The notes under the pieces were generated by a model. The model was not told the DNA's origin, did not search any database, and saw only the letters and a list, made by a program, of their open reading frames with translations. This document shows, one piece after another, positions 27,901-36,110 of a stretch of 64,000 bases of DNA. Every line of letters begins with the position of its first letter. Positions within the stretch are counted from its first letter, which is position 1. Position numbers and translations under genes: made by a program. This stretch comes from an uncultured Flavobacteriales bacterium (GTDB lineage Bacteria > Bacteroidota > Bacteroidia > Flavobacteriales_G > Salibacteraceae): positions 1 to 64,000 of the forward strand of contig CAJXZP010000013.1 of the NCBI GenBank assembly GCA_913062955.1, written 5' to 3'.

Positions 27901-28391
27901 TGACACGGATTTATCAAATTAATTTGGAAGGTAAAATAGGCCAGAAAGTATCGGGTTCGGAATTTTCATCGATTCGAAATTATTTAATCGATTACCAAAC
28001 CATCAAACCAACGTTGACCTATTTACAGGGTTCAGGAGTGAAAATTAAGTTGTTCTTTGAACAATCAGACAAAAAAAATAGGATAGAAGACGCATTGGAA
28101 ACCAATCTTAGTAAAAAGTTTGGCGCAGAATTGAATGTACGTAAAGTGGGCAAAGGAAGTATGATTCTTTCCGGTAGTTATTTGGTGAACAATTTTGTGG
28201 GGGATGTAAATTCTCCCGTAGCTTTTCAAATGCTGGATGGTTTGCAACCCGGGCAAAATGCTTTATGGGAACTCAGTTATCAACGCACCATAGCTAAATA
28301 CTTACAACTCAATTTAAGATACAATGGAAGGGTGAGTGAAGATTCTCCGGTCATTCATACAGGAAGTGTTCAAGTAAGAGCTTTCTTTTAA
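24951..28391 (+). CDS. Large outer-membrane protein of an uncharacterised Bacteroidota family
   Basis: A 1146-residue protein with a signal peptide (SLVVIAFLVSAISSWAQ). The N-terminal half has the pattern GVLFGNNQNLGINSNLNLQL, then EVFIDGQKMIRGQENDYVIDY and VIEFQYSAQAYSRSLF, similar in style to modules of the gliding/T9SS translocon protein SprA but at under half its length. The second half reads as a long beta-barrel and ends in FF. An EF-hand-like loop, DYNGNGVVEQDEF, occurs near residue 850. The ATG at 24951 gives a clean signal peptide; the open frame continues 32 codons upstream into the leader. Its stop overlaps the convergent thioesterase stop. A relation to SprA is inference only. Confidence 0.75.
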   Translation: MKQSLVVIAFLVSAISSWAQLKSNAHLKNISTQSDTVFFDSLSVDPNTFLMPGIDSSAYGVSFSEGYLIWYNAPTADSVQISYRTWPLNITKPVSNKSTLVFRPDFKGSVNPFKYTGSDTQPMMFSTGKLDKSGSISRGVLFGNNQNLGINSNLNLQLAGELTNNVKIKAVISDDNIPVQPDGNTQLLQDFDQVYIQLYNDDWKLVAGDFRIQKPQSHFMQFDKRLRGGGFAARFKVSPNVKNTLSVNAALSRGKFSRNIIQGVEGNQGPYRVTGAENEAYIIILSGTEEVFIDGQKMIRGQENDYVIDYNNAQVTFTANQPINKDKRIVIEFQYSAQAYSRSLFQISDNIKTEKLNLNFHVYSEQDNKNQPLLQDLTRNNIALLETIGDDINSAIVPAINETEFSSDRVMYKAVIDSSSSDTVFVYSTSPDSARYQLRFSNVGIGFGNYVEISSEANGRVFEYIAPINGVSQGNYLPVIVLITPKRKQMYTIGGDYKLNRTTTLLFEGVMTNNDVNTFSSIGNQNDLGGGFRVGFENRKQITNDTVAPWVMKAKVTYENRSDNFEVVQRYRSVEFDRNWNIRGQTLTGMQQIPTAEIGFTKKKLGTMSYQFKSFLSGKSYQGMRHQLMTDLDNQNYTAQFTGSYLASKGGLGESKFIRQKGLLQKKYTHINIGFRDDYEYNLRTEPAADTLSGTSYQFLEWEAFITNGDSAKNKFRLGYMNRFNEKANKDKLERSTLAQAINGNLKLLSNRKAQLQLSSQYRVLEVMNNALYTGDPEQNLTNRIDYSLRLLKGALTLSSFYEIGSGLTEEQAYIYVEVPAGTGVYTWVDYNGNGVVEQDEFQVAVFQDQANYVRVLTQTNNFEKIYRTQFNQTAFLRPVAVWKGKKGFRKIVSKFSDQFAYRIDRKTDDNSVKNWIDPFATHLADSTIRVLNSSLRNTVYLNRANRTWSMDYTYQSVNSKILQTNGLLGTSDTYNQVNFRYNMTRIYQINLEGKIGQKVSGSEFSSIRNYLIDYQTIKPTLTYLQGSGVKIKLFFEQSDKKNRIEDALETNLSKKFGAELNVRKVGKGSMILSGSYLVNNFVGDVNSPVAFQMLDGLQPGQNALWELSYQRTIAKYLQLNLRYNGRVSEDSPVIHTGSVQVRAFF

Positions 28392-28933
28392 AGATGTATT
28401 TCGCACCGCTCGCCCTGAAGTAAGCTCATTAATTCATCCTTTGAAATTTCCGTTTTATTCCGTTTCATTTGTTCGTTACGGTATTTCTTTAAATCCTTTC
28501 GAAACAAGGCTTCTCCAAATCGTTTGACATCTGTAAAGTTATCTAGTAATAAGGGTGGGACTTTGGCGGGTTTACCATTATCGCCTTTCGCTACCATGGT
28601 GAAATAACACGTATTGGTGTGTTTAACGCTTCTGTTTTTTACGTTTTCTGCGGTTACTTTTATACCGACTACAATGGAGGTATTCCCCACATAGTTTACC
28701 CGTGCCATCATGCATACCAAATCTCCTACTTCAACGGGTTCTATAAAATCAACCCCATCTACCGAAACCGTTACGCAATAATTTCCGGCATGTTTGGTGC
28801 TACACGCATACGCGACCTTATCCATTAACCCGAGTAAAATACCGCCATGAATTTTGCCTCCAAAATTGGCGTAGGCAGGGACCATTAATTCGGTGATTAT
28901 AGTGTCAGAATCCTGGGGAGTTCGTGCTTGCAT
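28388..28933 (-). CDS. Acyl-CoA thioesterase, hotdog fold
   Basis: A 181-residue hotdog-fold thioesterase that hydrolyses acyl-CoA esters in the cytosol. Signatures are GKIHGGILLGLMDKVAYACS near residues 29-48, VTVSVDGVDFIEPVEVGD and the strand VVGIKVTAENVKN, as in the YciA/BFIT/ACOT class. A charged C-terminal tail of about 45 residues (FRKDLKKYRNEQMKRNKTE) extends beyond the minimal fold. Its stop codon overlaps that of the convergent upstream gene by 2-3 nt, so there is no intergenic terminator. Confidence 0.9.
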   Translation of the reverse strand: MQARTPQDSDTIITELMVPAYANFGGKIHGGILLGLMDKVAYACSTKHAGNYCVTVSVDGVDFIEPVEVGDLVCMMARVNYVGNTSIVVGIKVTAENVKNRSVKHTNTCYFTMVAKGDNGKPAKVPPLLLDNFTDVKRFGEALFRKDLKKYRNEQMKRNKTEISKDELMSLLQGERCEIHL

Positions 28934-28980
28934 ATGGCTTTTAATTTGGGTAAAGATAATTTAAATGCCAAGGTTGAAAA

Positions 28981-29955
28981 TTACAGTTCCGAATATTCAA
29001 AACGGGGAGACCCTTTTTCACCCCCTTGATTGTACCAATCTAAAAAGTGAATTTTATAGAACTTACCCGATTGGGTTCTGAAAATGTAATTCTTACTTGG
29101 ATCTGTGGTATAATAACCGACATCAAAATCGTACCATTTCCAATTGTACCCAATGTTATCAATGCGGTCAGTGTAATTCGGAGCGGAGAGGTCAGCTAAG
29201 GTTATGGACTCAAACTCTTTGGTAAATACTTTGTTGCTTTGCGGTAGATTGGGGTTTAGAATAACGCCTGTTACGAGGTAAGGAACCACAGGATCCATGT
29301 CATAAAATACAAATGTGTATTGGGTAAACACAATATCCCATGTGGTCATAGGAGGTGCAATTTGAACTTGATTTCCCGTATTATTTAAACTGTAGTAACT
29401 GTAAAAATAGTTAGGGTCCTTTACTATTTCGGCAGCGATCCAAGTATCCGAATTTAACTCCGCGTGACGGAAATAGAAATGCGTTTCGGTGGCACTATCC
29501 ATACGTATTTTTGTAAATCCTAGTGATTTACCAACTTCGTCTATCCCACGATTTAACAGGTAGATTTGTGGGGTAATACGCCAATCACCTATGGCCGTAC
29601 TATCGAGGTTTCCTGAAAATTCATCCCACCTCCAATCGGCTCCAACGGTATCATGAACAGCCGTAATATCTGCCTTTCCGGTAGGGGATGCATAGGCTAA
29701 ATTGGCCCCGTTTAACGTAATGTGCCAACCATCATTGTTGTTCTCAAAGGCCAAGTCCCAATCCGTTTTTTTGTTTCGAGAGACTTCGGTATTGGTTTCA
29801 ATATTATACCAAATTTGATCGGGATATAAGTTACCCATATCTACTACGTCCGTTAACGACTCACCGGGTAGATGTTTCGGAACCGGAATTTCATCTTTGC
29901 TGCAAGAGCTTGCGAAAACGGAAAAAACAACGCTAATTAAAATCCACTTTTTCAT
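28981..29955 (-). CDS. Double HmuY-like lipoprotein
   Basis: A 324-residue lipoprotein with lipobox ASSC (Cys18). Two HmuY-like units are visible. The first has WDLAF at residues 66-70 followed by WHITLNG. The second has WDIVF at 206-210 and ends with YIFRTQSGKFYKIHF and PRFEYSEL, the typical closing strands of HmuY. HmuY proteins are surface hemophores that hand heme to a TonB-dependent receptor. This is the last gene of the iron operon, 4 nt after feoB. Anchoring in the outer membrane is inferred from the lipobox. I cannot see which residues would hold heme, and related proteins may bind other ligands. Confidence 0.78.
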   Translation of the reverse strand: MKKWILISVVFSVFASSCSKDEIPVPKHLPGESLTDVVDMGNLYPDQIWYNIETNTEVSRNKKTDWDLAFENNNDGWHITLNGANLAYASPTGKADITAVHDTVGADWRWDEFSGNLDSTAIGDWRITPQIYLLNRGIDEVGKSLGFTKIRMDSATETHFYFRHAELNSDTWIAAEIVKDPNYFYSYYSLNNTGNQVQIAPPMTTWDIVFTQYTFVFYDMDPVVPYLVTGVILNPNLPQSNKVFTKEFESITLADLSAPNYTDRIDNIGYNWKWYDFDVGYYTTDPSKNYIFRTQSGKFYKIHFLDWYNQGGEKGSPRFEYSEL

Positions 29956-29959
29956 AATC

Positions 29960-32074
29960 CTAATGCAAAATTTGATAGGTAATAAAACTTAATAAATAAG
30001 CCAGTCCGGTCATGTAAACTAACTGAACCATGGGAACTACCCAGCTATTGGTTTCCCGTTTCACAATGGCTAATGTACTCATACATTGCATGGCTAATAC
30101 GTAAAATATAAGTAAAGAGAATGCCGTGGCAGAAGTATATACAAGTTCCCCCGTATCAGCATGACGCTCCTGACGCATTTTTGCCATCACAGATTCCGCA
30201 TCGCCATCACTACCCACACTATAAATGGTGGCCATGGTACTAATAAATACCTCTCTGGCTGCAAATGATGTAATTAATGCAATTCCAATTTTCCAGTCAA
30301 AACCTAAAGGCTTGATCGCTGGTTCTAGTTGTTTACCTAAAATACCCGCATAAGATCCTTCAATCTTTTTGGCAGCTACAATATTGTTTAATTCATCTCC
30401 AGAGATTGTATTATCCACATAATAAGAACGCGTTTTCGCTTCAATGATTTCTAAATCATTCCCCGGGCCAAAAGAAGCTAATACCCATAATACCATAGAT
30501 ATGATCAAAATTATTTTACCTGCATTGGTAATAAATACACCCACCTTTTGAACGACCGTAATGCTGATGTTTTTCCAATAAGGCATCTTGTATGTAGGTA
30601 ACTCCATCATTAAAAATGAACGGTCTTTGGATTTTAAAATCAGTTTCATAACCCAGGCGGACCCCAGAGCGGCTACTACTCCTAACAGATATAAACCCAT
30701 CATAACCAGCCCTTGTAGGTTGAATATCCCACCTACGGCTTTGTCGGGTACCGCAAATGCGACTAATACCGCAAATACCGGGATTCGGGCCGAACAACTA
30801 ATAAAGGGCGTAACGAATATGGTAATTAATCGTTCTTTCCAATTACTGATGGTTCGGGTGGCCATAATTGCAGGAACCGCACAAGCAGCTCCGGAAATTA
30901 AAGAAACAATACTTCGTCCATTCAGTCCAAATTTCCGCATCAATGTATCCGATAGGAATACCGCACGCGACATATACCCCACTTCTTCCAGTAAGGAAAC
31001 GAGGATGAATAAAATAGTGATTTGAGGAATGAAAATAACAATACCTCCAATTCCAGCTAAAATTCCATCGGTTATAAAATCGGATAATAATCCGGTAGGT
31101 AGCATCGTTTTAGTGGCATCTATGATAGAGGTCATCGTACCGTCAATCAAATCCATCGGGTAGGTTGCCCAAGCAAATATGGCTTGAAAAATCACGAATA
31201 GCGTGGCCAAGAAAATCAAACTTCCCCAAAACGGGTGCGTCAGAATTTTATCCGCTTTCGCTGTTTTTGTTTCATCATCTTCTTTTACATGCACCACCAC
31301 TGATTCCATGATGGGATGCAATTGATCATACCGAGCCATGATTTCATCAAATTGAAGCCCCACACTATTGAACTTTAATTCGGTAATCAAAGTATCTAGG
31401 CGAGTAGACTCTTGATCCGATATAAAATCAAGATTTTTGTAATTATGTGCGGTCAATAAAGCGCGGTAGTTGTTGGTAATCCCAAACATCTTCTTTACCT
31501 CATTCTCCAATTCAAATGCAAAGGGTTCTACGTTTAAAAATGGTTCGCAATTAACACCTTCCATTTGAAGTATTACGGGACCAATGTCCTTGGTGCCCTC
31601 TCCGTTTCGGCCATTGATTTTAACTACGGGGATACCCAATTTTATGGATAATTGGTTCTCTTCACATGACTTCCCTTCACTATGGGCCACATCCACCATG
31701 TTCAGTAAAAGAATAATTGGAATTCCGAAGTCCATGATTTGAGTGAGCAAAACCAAATGTCGTTCTAGGTTATTGACATCGGCTACATACAAAACCAAAT
31801 CTGGGTACGTTGACCCATTTTGATTCAATAAGGTTTCTAAAACAATTCTTTCGTCTGTGGAGTTGGGATACAAGCTATACGTTCCTGGTAAATCGGTAAT
31901 CACCGCTTTACTCCCATTGGGTAAAGGGTAGGTTCCCGATTTTTTGTCGACTGTAACCCCTGGGAAATTTCCTACGGTTTGGTTTAAACCCGTGAGTCTA
32001 TTGAATACCGAAGTTTTCCCTGCATTTGGATTACCAATTAAGGCAATTTTCAAGTTTTGTTCGTCCGTACCCAT
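29960..32074 (-). CDS. feoB: Ferrous iron transporter FeoB
   Basis: A 704-residue inner-membrane transporter importing Fe(II). The N-terminal GTPase has G1 GNPNAGKTS at residues 14-22, the G2 region NFPGVTVDKKSG, G3 DLPGTYSLYP and G4 LNMVDVAHSEGK. A helical GDI-like region runs to about 260. The transmembrane part has the two gate repeats. The first reads SGAACAVPAIMATRTI (canonical is closer to GCNVPAIMATR) and the second SFAAREVFISTMATIYSV. FeoA lies directly upstream and an HmuY-like lipoprotein directly downstream. In other bacteria FeoB is controlled by Fur or FNR; no obvious site is visible here. Confidence 0.95.
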   Translation of the reverse strand: MGTDEQNLKIALIGNPNAGKTSVFNRLTGLNQTVGNFPGVTVDKKSGTYPLPNGSKAVITDLPGTYSLYPNSTDERIVLETLLNQNGSTYPDLVLYVADVNNLERHLVLLTQIMDFGIPIILLLNMVDVAHSEGKSCEENQLSIKLGIPVVKINGRNGEGTKDIGPVILQMEGVNCEPFLNVEPFAFELENEVKKMFGITNNYRALLTAHNYKNLDFISDQESTRLDTLITELKFNSVGLQFDEIMARYDQLHPIMESVVVHVKEDDETKTAKADKILTHPFWGSLIFLATLFVIFQAIFAWATYPMDLIDGTMTSIIDATKTMLPTGLLSDFITDGILAGIGGIVIFIPQITILFILVSLLEEVGYMSRAVFLSDTLMRKFGLNGRSIVSLISGAACAVPAIMATRTISNWKERLITIFVTPFISCSARIPVFAVLVAFAVPDKAVGGIFNLQGLVMMGLYLLGVVAALGSAWVMKLILKSKDRSFLMMELPTYKMPYWKNISITVVQKVGVFITNAGKIILIISMVLWVLASFGPGNDLEIIEAKTRSYYVDNTISGDELNNIVAAKKIEGSYAGILGKQLEPAIKPLGFDWKIGIALITSFAAREVFISTMATIYSVGSDGDAESVMAKMRQERHADTGELVYTSATAFSLLIFYVLAMQCMSTLAIVKRETNSWVVPMVQLVYMTGLAYLLSFITYQILH

Positions 32075-32076
32075 GA

Positions 32077-32319
32077 TTAGTATTTTAAAATAATATGAAC
32101 TGCTTCTTCTGTTCGAAGGGCAAATGCGTGTCCGTTTACTAAAAAGTACATGGTTTTTCCACCCGGTCCTTTACGAATAAGTTGAATGGGCGACTTAGGA
32201 CGGCATCCAATCTCCAAAAATTTGGACGACATTTCTTCATTTCCAAATTCTAGAATAATGCTCGACTCCTTTGGTTTTAAGTCGGTTGCTCTGCGTTTAT
32301 TTATGTTGGATTTGCTCAC
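32077..32319 (-). CDS. feoA: Ferrous iron transport protein FeoA
   Basis: An 80-residue SH3-like protein, the cytosolic accessory of FeoB. The second half is diagnostic: FLEIGCRPKSPIQLIRKGP then YFLVNGHAFALRTEEAVHIIL, corresponding to the usual L-G-G-V and ALR-EA patterns of FeoA. It precedes feoB by 2 nt and follows the TonB-dependent receptor by 9 nt, so the three are almost certainly cotranscribed. Confidence 0.9.
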   Translation of the reverse strand: MSKSNINKRRATDLKPKESSIILEFGNEEMSSKFLEIGCRPKSPIQLIRKGPGGKTMYFLVNGHAFALRTEEAVHIILKY

Positions 32320-32328
32320 AAATTGCTG

Positions 32329-34590
32329 TTAAAATTGGAACCCAAGTTTAAGGAAAAATACTCTACCGGGAGCGATTGGACGCGTGCCACCTGAACCTCC
32401 GTGTGAACCACTGCTCGAATTGGTAACCACGTTGGTTACATCTAAAATGTTTTTCACTCCTAAACCAAAGTTAATTCGGTCTTTCCAGAACTTTTTGTTA
32501 GCGGTGAAATCAAATAATCCATAGCTACCAATATAAGCTTGTTGCAATTCGTTGTTTTCATCAATAACTAAATTGGGCTGTTTACCCGAAAATTTATAAA
32601 AGAAGGAAACATTCGTTTTCGCTTTCTTAAAGGAAAAAGTTAACGATGAAGTTAATTGAGGGGAATAGGCCACCGGTAATGACTCCGTTTCGTTAATGGT
32701 GTTTTTGTTTCCAATTAATGAAAATCCAATACTCGCTTTGAAATGTGCGATGCTGTATTCGGCCTGGGTATTAAAACCTTGTGAAATAGCTTCATCCAAA
32801 TTGGCATACACGTATTGCGTGGCACTAGCCTGTGCAAGAGTAATTTTGTCATTGATATGGTTATAGAAAAACCCTAGTTTAAATTTAAACATTTGGCCTT
32901 TATGCAATCGAGTATACGTTAGGTTAGTCGAAGCGTGAATGGCGGTTTCTGCCAATAAATTAGGGTTCCCTTGAATATCGTGATTAATATCTACAAAATC
33001 CATATATAACTCTTTTACCGATGGGGCTCTAAACCCTCTAGCCAACGAGCCACGAATAGACATACTCGGTTTGACTTGGTATTTAACATATAGGGAAGGT
33101 ACAATAGGTGCTCCATATTCGGTATTGTAACTGGCTCTAATTCCTGGTCTTACGGTCCATTTGAGGGAAGGTTGCCATTCTAAACTAACAAAACCAGCAT
33201 AGTCGCCAATACTTTGTTTCTGATCCAGAATTCGATCACCCTTTGCCGTTTCATGGTTTAAATCTGTTCCAATTTGGTAACGCCAATTTTTTCCGGTGGG
33301 TGCTCCTGTAAAAGTAGCGCGCATCATTTTTAAATCCGTGTAAGTGGTGTCGTTAGAGCCAGGGGTAGTGTTTTGTTCGGAATGAACACCGGTTAAATCG
33401 GTGATAAACGACAATCGTTGTCGCTCATACAAATTGTAAGCGGCAATCACTTGAAGAGAATTGGCCGTATCCAATTTGAAATTCAACGCGGCACTGTTAT
33501 CCAATCTTTTGGTAATGTACTTGTCGTCAAATGCAACATCATCATAAGGTCCACGCGGGTTACCTCTGTTTAGAATCGTTTCATCAAATCCATTCATATG
33601 AAAGAGTAACGAACCTTTCTTTAAAGTTCGTCCGTATTTTATACCTCCTATAAATTGCGTTCTTGGTTTCCATAATTTAACTCGGGATGAATCTGCAATG
33701 GGTTCAGGGTTGGAAAATGCAGGGTCTCCAATATTCCATCCATCAAAAAAGTTCCGGGTAAAATTGATGGCTCCAAAGTTTTTCCCTCGGGTAAAACCTA
33801 CTCGTGCATCTACGTTATGCGTGCCAATGTTTTCGGTGTAATATTTCCCGTTGGCTGAAACCGGTTTTTCACTTTCTTTTTTAGTGATGAGGTTGATCGT
33901 TCCTGCAAGGGCATTACTTCCGTAAGAAACCGAAAGTGGACCTTCTACCACTTCTATGCGTTCAATGTCATTCAGGTTAATTTGACTTAAGTCAATGTTT
34001 CCATTTAATCGGCCTACGACCGGTACTCCGTCAATCAATATTTTTACATTTTCGCCAGATAAGCCTTGGATACTGATACTAGAGCCCAGAACGGCATCTT
34101 GTGAAATGTTCATGTTAAGCTCTCTCGACAATACTTGATCTAACGATACCGCATTAAGAGCATCGATTTTATCACGAGTAATTAGGGTGACTTTATGAAT
34201 CGCTTTTTCGGGTGAAGATTCTGAAAATTGTCCTGTAATTACTACTTGGTCTAATGATTCCGAGCTTTCTAGTAATTTCACCCTAGTAATGGAGCCTATA
34301 GCTACGGTGTCGTAGTAGGGGGCAAATCCAAGATAAGTAATATGAATCGCAATTCGACTCCCAAAATCAGCGTGGTATGGGAAAATGGCCTCCCCTTCTT
34401 TATTTACCAAAATGATTTCTTCCTTTAGGGTTTTAATAGCTGTAAAATGAACATGCGCATAAGGTAGCGGCTCATTAAATTCACGATCATGCACGATGAC
34501 TTTTGTTTCTTGGGAAAAACCTCCTAAAACCAAGAAAACCATCCCTACAGTAAGAATGATTTGTCTGAAAATATGTGTATTTGTGCTCAA
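32329..34590 (-). CDS. TonB-dependent receptor, HmuR/HemR-like
   Basis: An outer-membrane receptor of about 753 residues with a signal peptide, a carboxypeptidase-regulatory-like domain, a plug (DQVVITGQF, GENVKILIDGVPV, IERIEVVEGPLSVSYGSNAL) and a 22-strand barrel ending in LKLGFQF. A FRAP box (GFRAPSVKELY, about 519-529) and an NPNL box (about 542-545) flank His537, the arrangement known from heme receptors such as HemR. A Gly/Ser/His loop (GSHGGSGGTRP) lies near the C-terminus. The frame is open to an ATG at 34626, but that ATG sits in a 13-bp hairpin. TTG at 34590 gives a normal signal peptide and is preferred. Confidence 0.85.
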   Translation of the reverse strand: MSTNTHIFRQIILTVGMVFLVLGGFSQETKVIVHDREFNEPLPYAHVHFTAIKTLKEEIILVNKEGEAIFPYHADFGSRIAIHITYLGFAPYYDTVAIGSITRVKLLESSESLDQVVITGQFSESSPEKAIHKVTLITRDKIDALNAVSLDQVLSRELNMNISQDAVLGSSISIQGLSGENVKILIDGVPVVGRLNGNIDLSQINLNDIERIEVVEGPLSVSYGSNALAGTINLITKKESEKPVSANGKYYTENIGTHNVDARVGFTRGKNFGAINFTRNFFDGWNIGDPAFSNPEPIADSSRVKLWKPRTQFIGGIKYGRTLKKGSLLFHMNGFDETILNRGNPRGPYDDVAFDDKYITKRLDNSAALNFKLDTANSLQVIAAYNLYERQRLSFITDLTGVHSEQNTTPGSNDTTYTDLKMMRATFTGAPTGKNWRYQIGTDLNHETAKGDRILDQKQSIGDYAGFVSLEWQPSLKWTVRPGIRASYNTEYGAPIVPSLYVKYQVKPSMSIRGSLARGFRAPSVKELYMDFVDINHDIQGNPNLLAETAIHASTNLTYTRLHKGQMFKFKLGFFYNHINDKITLAQASATQYVYANLDEAISQGFNTQAEYSIAHFKASIGFSLIGNKNTINETESLPVAYSPQLTSSLTFSFKKAKTNVSFFYKFSGKQPNLVIDENNELQQAYIGSYGLFDFTANKKFWKDRINFGLGVKNILDVTNVVTNSSSGSHGGSGGTRPIAPGRVFFLKLGFQF

Positions 34591-34606
34591 AGTGCTTGTG
34601 AAATAA

Positions 34607-34635
34607 GCCCCTTCAATGAACGTCATTGAAGGGGC
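34607..34635 (-). terminator. Intercistronic hairpin between the HmuY-like gene and the receptor gene
   Basis: GCCCCTTCAATGA at 34607-34619 and TCATTGAAGGGGC at 34623-34635 are perfect 13-bp arms around a 3-nt loop, 8 nt after the stop of the upstream HmuY-like gene. The T tract on the minus strand is weak (TTATTT), so it may be a partial terminator or an mRNA-stabilising structure that favours the first gene of the operon. Confidence 0.8.
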
Positions 34636-34642
34636 GATAAGA

Positions 34643-35866
34643 TTATTGAATAACTAATTGTTTAACAATAGAATTAGAGTCATTACCAATACGAACTAAA
34701 TAAACACCTCCATTCCAATCAGAAACTGGAATAGTAATATTTGTAAGGTTAGCCACATTTACCATTTGAGAGTATACTACATTTCCAGTTATTGAGAAAA
34801 TAGTGATTTCTAAATTGTTTTGAATTTCAGTACTTTCAATTGAAATATTGATGTTTTCTGATGCTGGATTTGGAAATACATTTACCGTATTTAATCCAAC
34901 GTTAAAATCAGCTATACCTACAGACAATACTTTTGTTTTATTAAAATAAAAGGTAGAACTCATTCGTTCAAATCCGGTCATGGTGATTTGCCATACAGCC
35001 ATATCACTCTCCACAAAGTAAGTTAAGCTATCTGTGATGTCATATCCGCCTGATCCCCAGTTGTACGATTTCCAATCAGAGCCAATAGTGGCGATATCAT
35101 CCACATAGGTGGCAGTAGTCCAATCTGCAGAGTCAACAGGCATATTTTCTACTTGTGCAGTAGTTCGGTCTATGTTGGTTTGAATCCCAGTTAATCCATA
35201 ATACATATTGGGGGCAACTAAGCCGCTGTATTTATTGAAAACTAGATCCCAGTCGCTAACCATTGGCTCTAAGTCCATAATCGAATCGTGGTCTATGGAA
35301 TAGTAAATAAAGTTTTTGCTGGAGTAATCTTTTTTAGCAATAACGACATTGACTTCGTTCGATCCGTCAATATTTGCGTATGAAAATTCAAAAGTGTTTG
35401 AAGTATTATTATACATACCTTCAATTTTCAATTTTTTTAATGCACTTGCCTTGGTTTGGATAATATAAAGTTTATCCCCAATAACATTATGTGTGGCTTG
35501 ATTGTAAGTCCCCCAGGTAGAGGTAGAATTAGAAAGTGCGCTTTCCGTCCAATCGTTTTCATCATTTCTTAATTGTGTCCAAGTGGACAATCCAGTGGTA
35601 TCTACATTTGACCAGTCCGAAATGTTTCCGTTTTGATATAAATAAACTTCCACAGAGTGTCCATCATTTGTACGGATTGCAACGCTAGTGCTTTTTACTA
35701 CAAATGCTAAATCCCAGTCTGAAGAGGATTGCTTTACTTCTCCATTTTCAAGACTGTAATAGGTTTGGAATTCTTTACTAGATCCGATCGATACAGAGTC
35801 AGAAATTTGCGAAAATCCAATAAATGGAATCACGATGGATAAAATAAAAGGTACTAGTTTTTTCAT
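34643..35866 (-). CDS. Double HmuY-like protein with T9SS sorting domain
   Basis: A 407-residue secreted protein with signal peptide residues 1-20 (FIGFSQ). There are two HmuY-like units. The first has WDLAF at 51-55, VAIRTNDG and the closing strands LYIIQTKASALKKLKIEG. The second has WDLVF at 206-210, YGLTGIQTN and YFVESDMAVWQITMTG. The last 80 residues (VFPNPASENINI... IVKQLVIQ) are a type A sorting domain for T9SS export and surface attachment. It shares the two-unit layout with the lipoprotein at the other end of the operon. First gene of the iron operon. Heme binding is inferred from family and context only. Confidence 0.82.
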   Translation of the reverse strand: MKKLVPFILSIVIPFIGFSQISDSVSIGSSKEFQTYYSLENGEVKQSSSDWDLAFVVKSTSVAIRTNDGHSVEVYLYQNGNISDWSNVDTTGLSTWTQLRNDENDWTESALSNSTSTWGTYNQATHNVIGDKLYIIQTKASALKKLKIEGMYNNTSNTFEFSYANIDGSNEVNVVIAKKDYSSKNFIYYSIDHDSIMDLEPMVSDWDLVFNKYSGLVAPNMYYGLTGIQTNIDRTTAQVENMPVDSADWTTATYVDDIATIGSDWKSYNWGSGGYDITDSLTYFVESDMAVWQITMTGFERMSSTFYFNKTKVLSVGIADFNVGLNTVNVFPNPASENINISIESTEIQNNLEITIFSITGNVVYSQMVNVANLTNITIPVSDWNGGVYLVRIGNDSNSIVKQLVIQ

Positions 35867-35927
35867 GTTTTTGTTGTTACTAAATGGTGCTATTATAATT
35901 TCGGCAAAGATGGGAAGTATATGCGAG

Positions 35928-35939
35928 ATGACTTGTCAT
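35928..35939. promoter_or_regulatory. Small inverted repeat upstream of the iron operon
   Basis: ATGAC and GTCAT are separated by TT and lie 62-73 bp upstream of the first HmuY-like start codon, in the only gap where the operon promoter can be. It could be a regulator site. The arms are only 5 bp, so chance is possible. Confidence 0.25.
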
Positions 35940-36110
35940 GAAAAAGTCAAAGAACCTACCTAGAAGTAGTGATTTTCATCATGTTTTCAGGGCTTTTGAC
36001 GAGTTCAGAGTCGGAAATGAGGAATGTAGTTATTGGCATTATTTGACTGTAGACCGACCGGGTGATATTCCTTTTGTATTGTTAGATTTGCAGTTCTTAA
36101 AATTGAAGAT

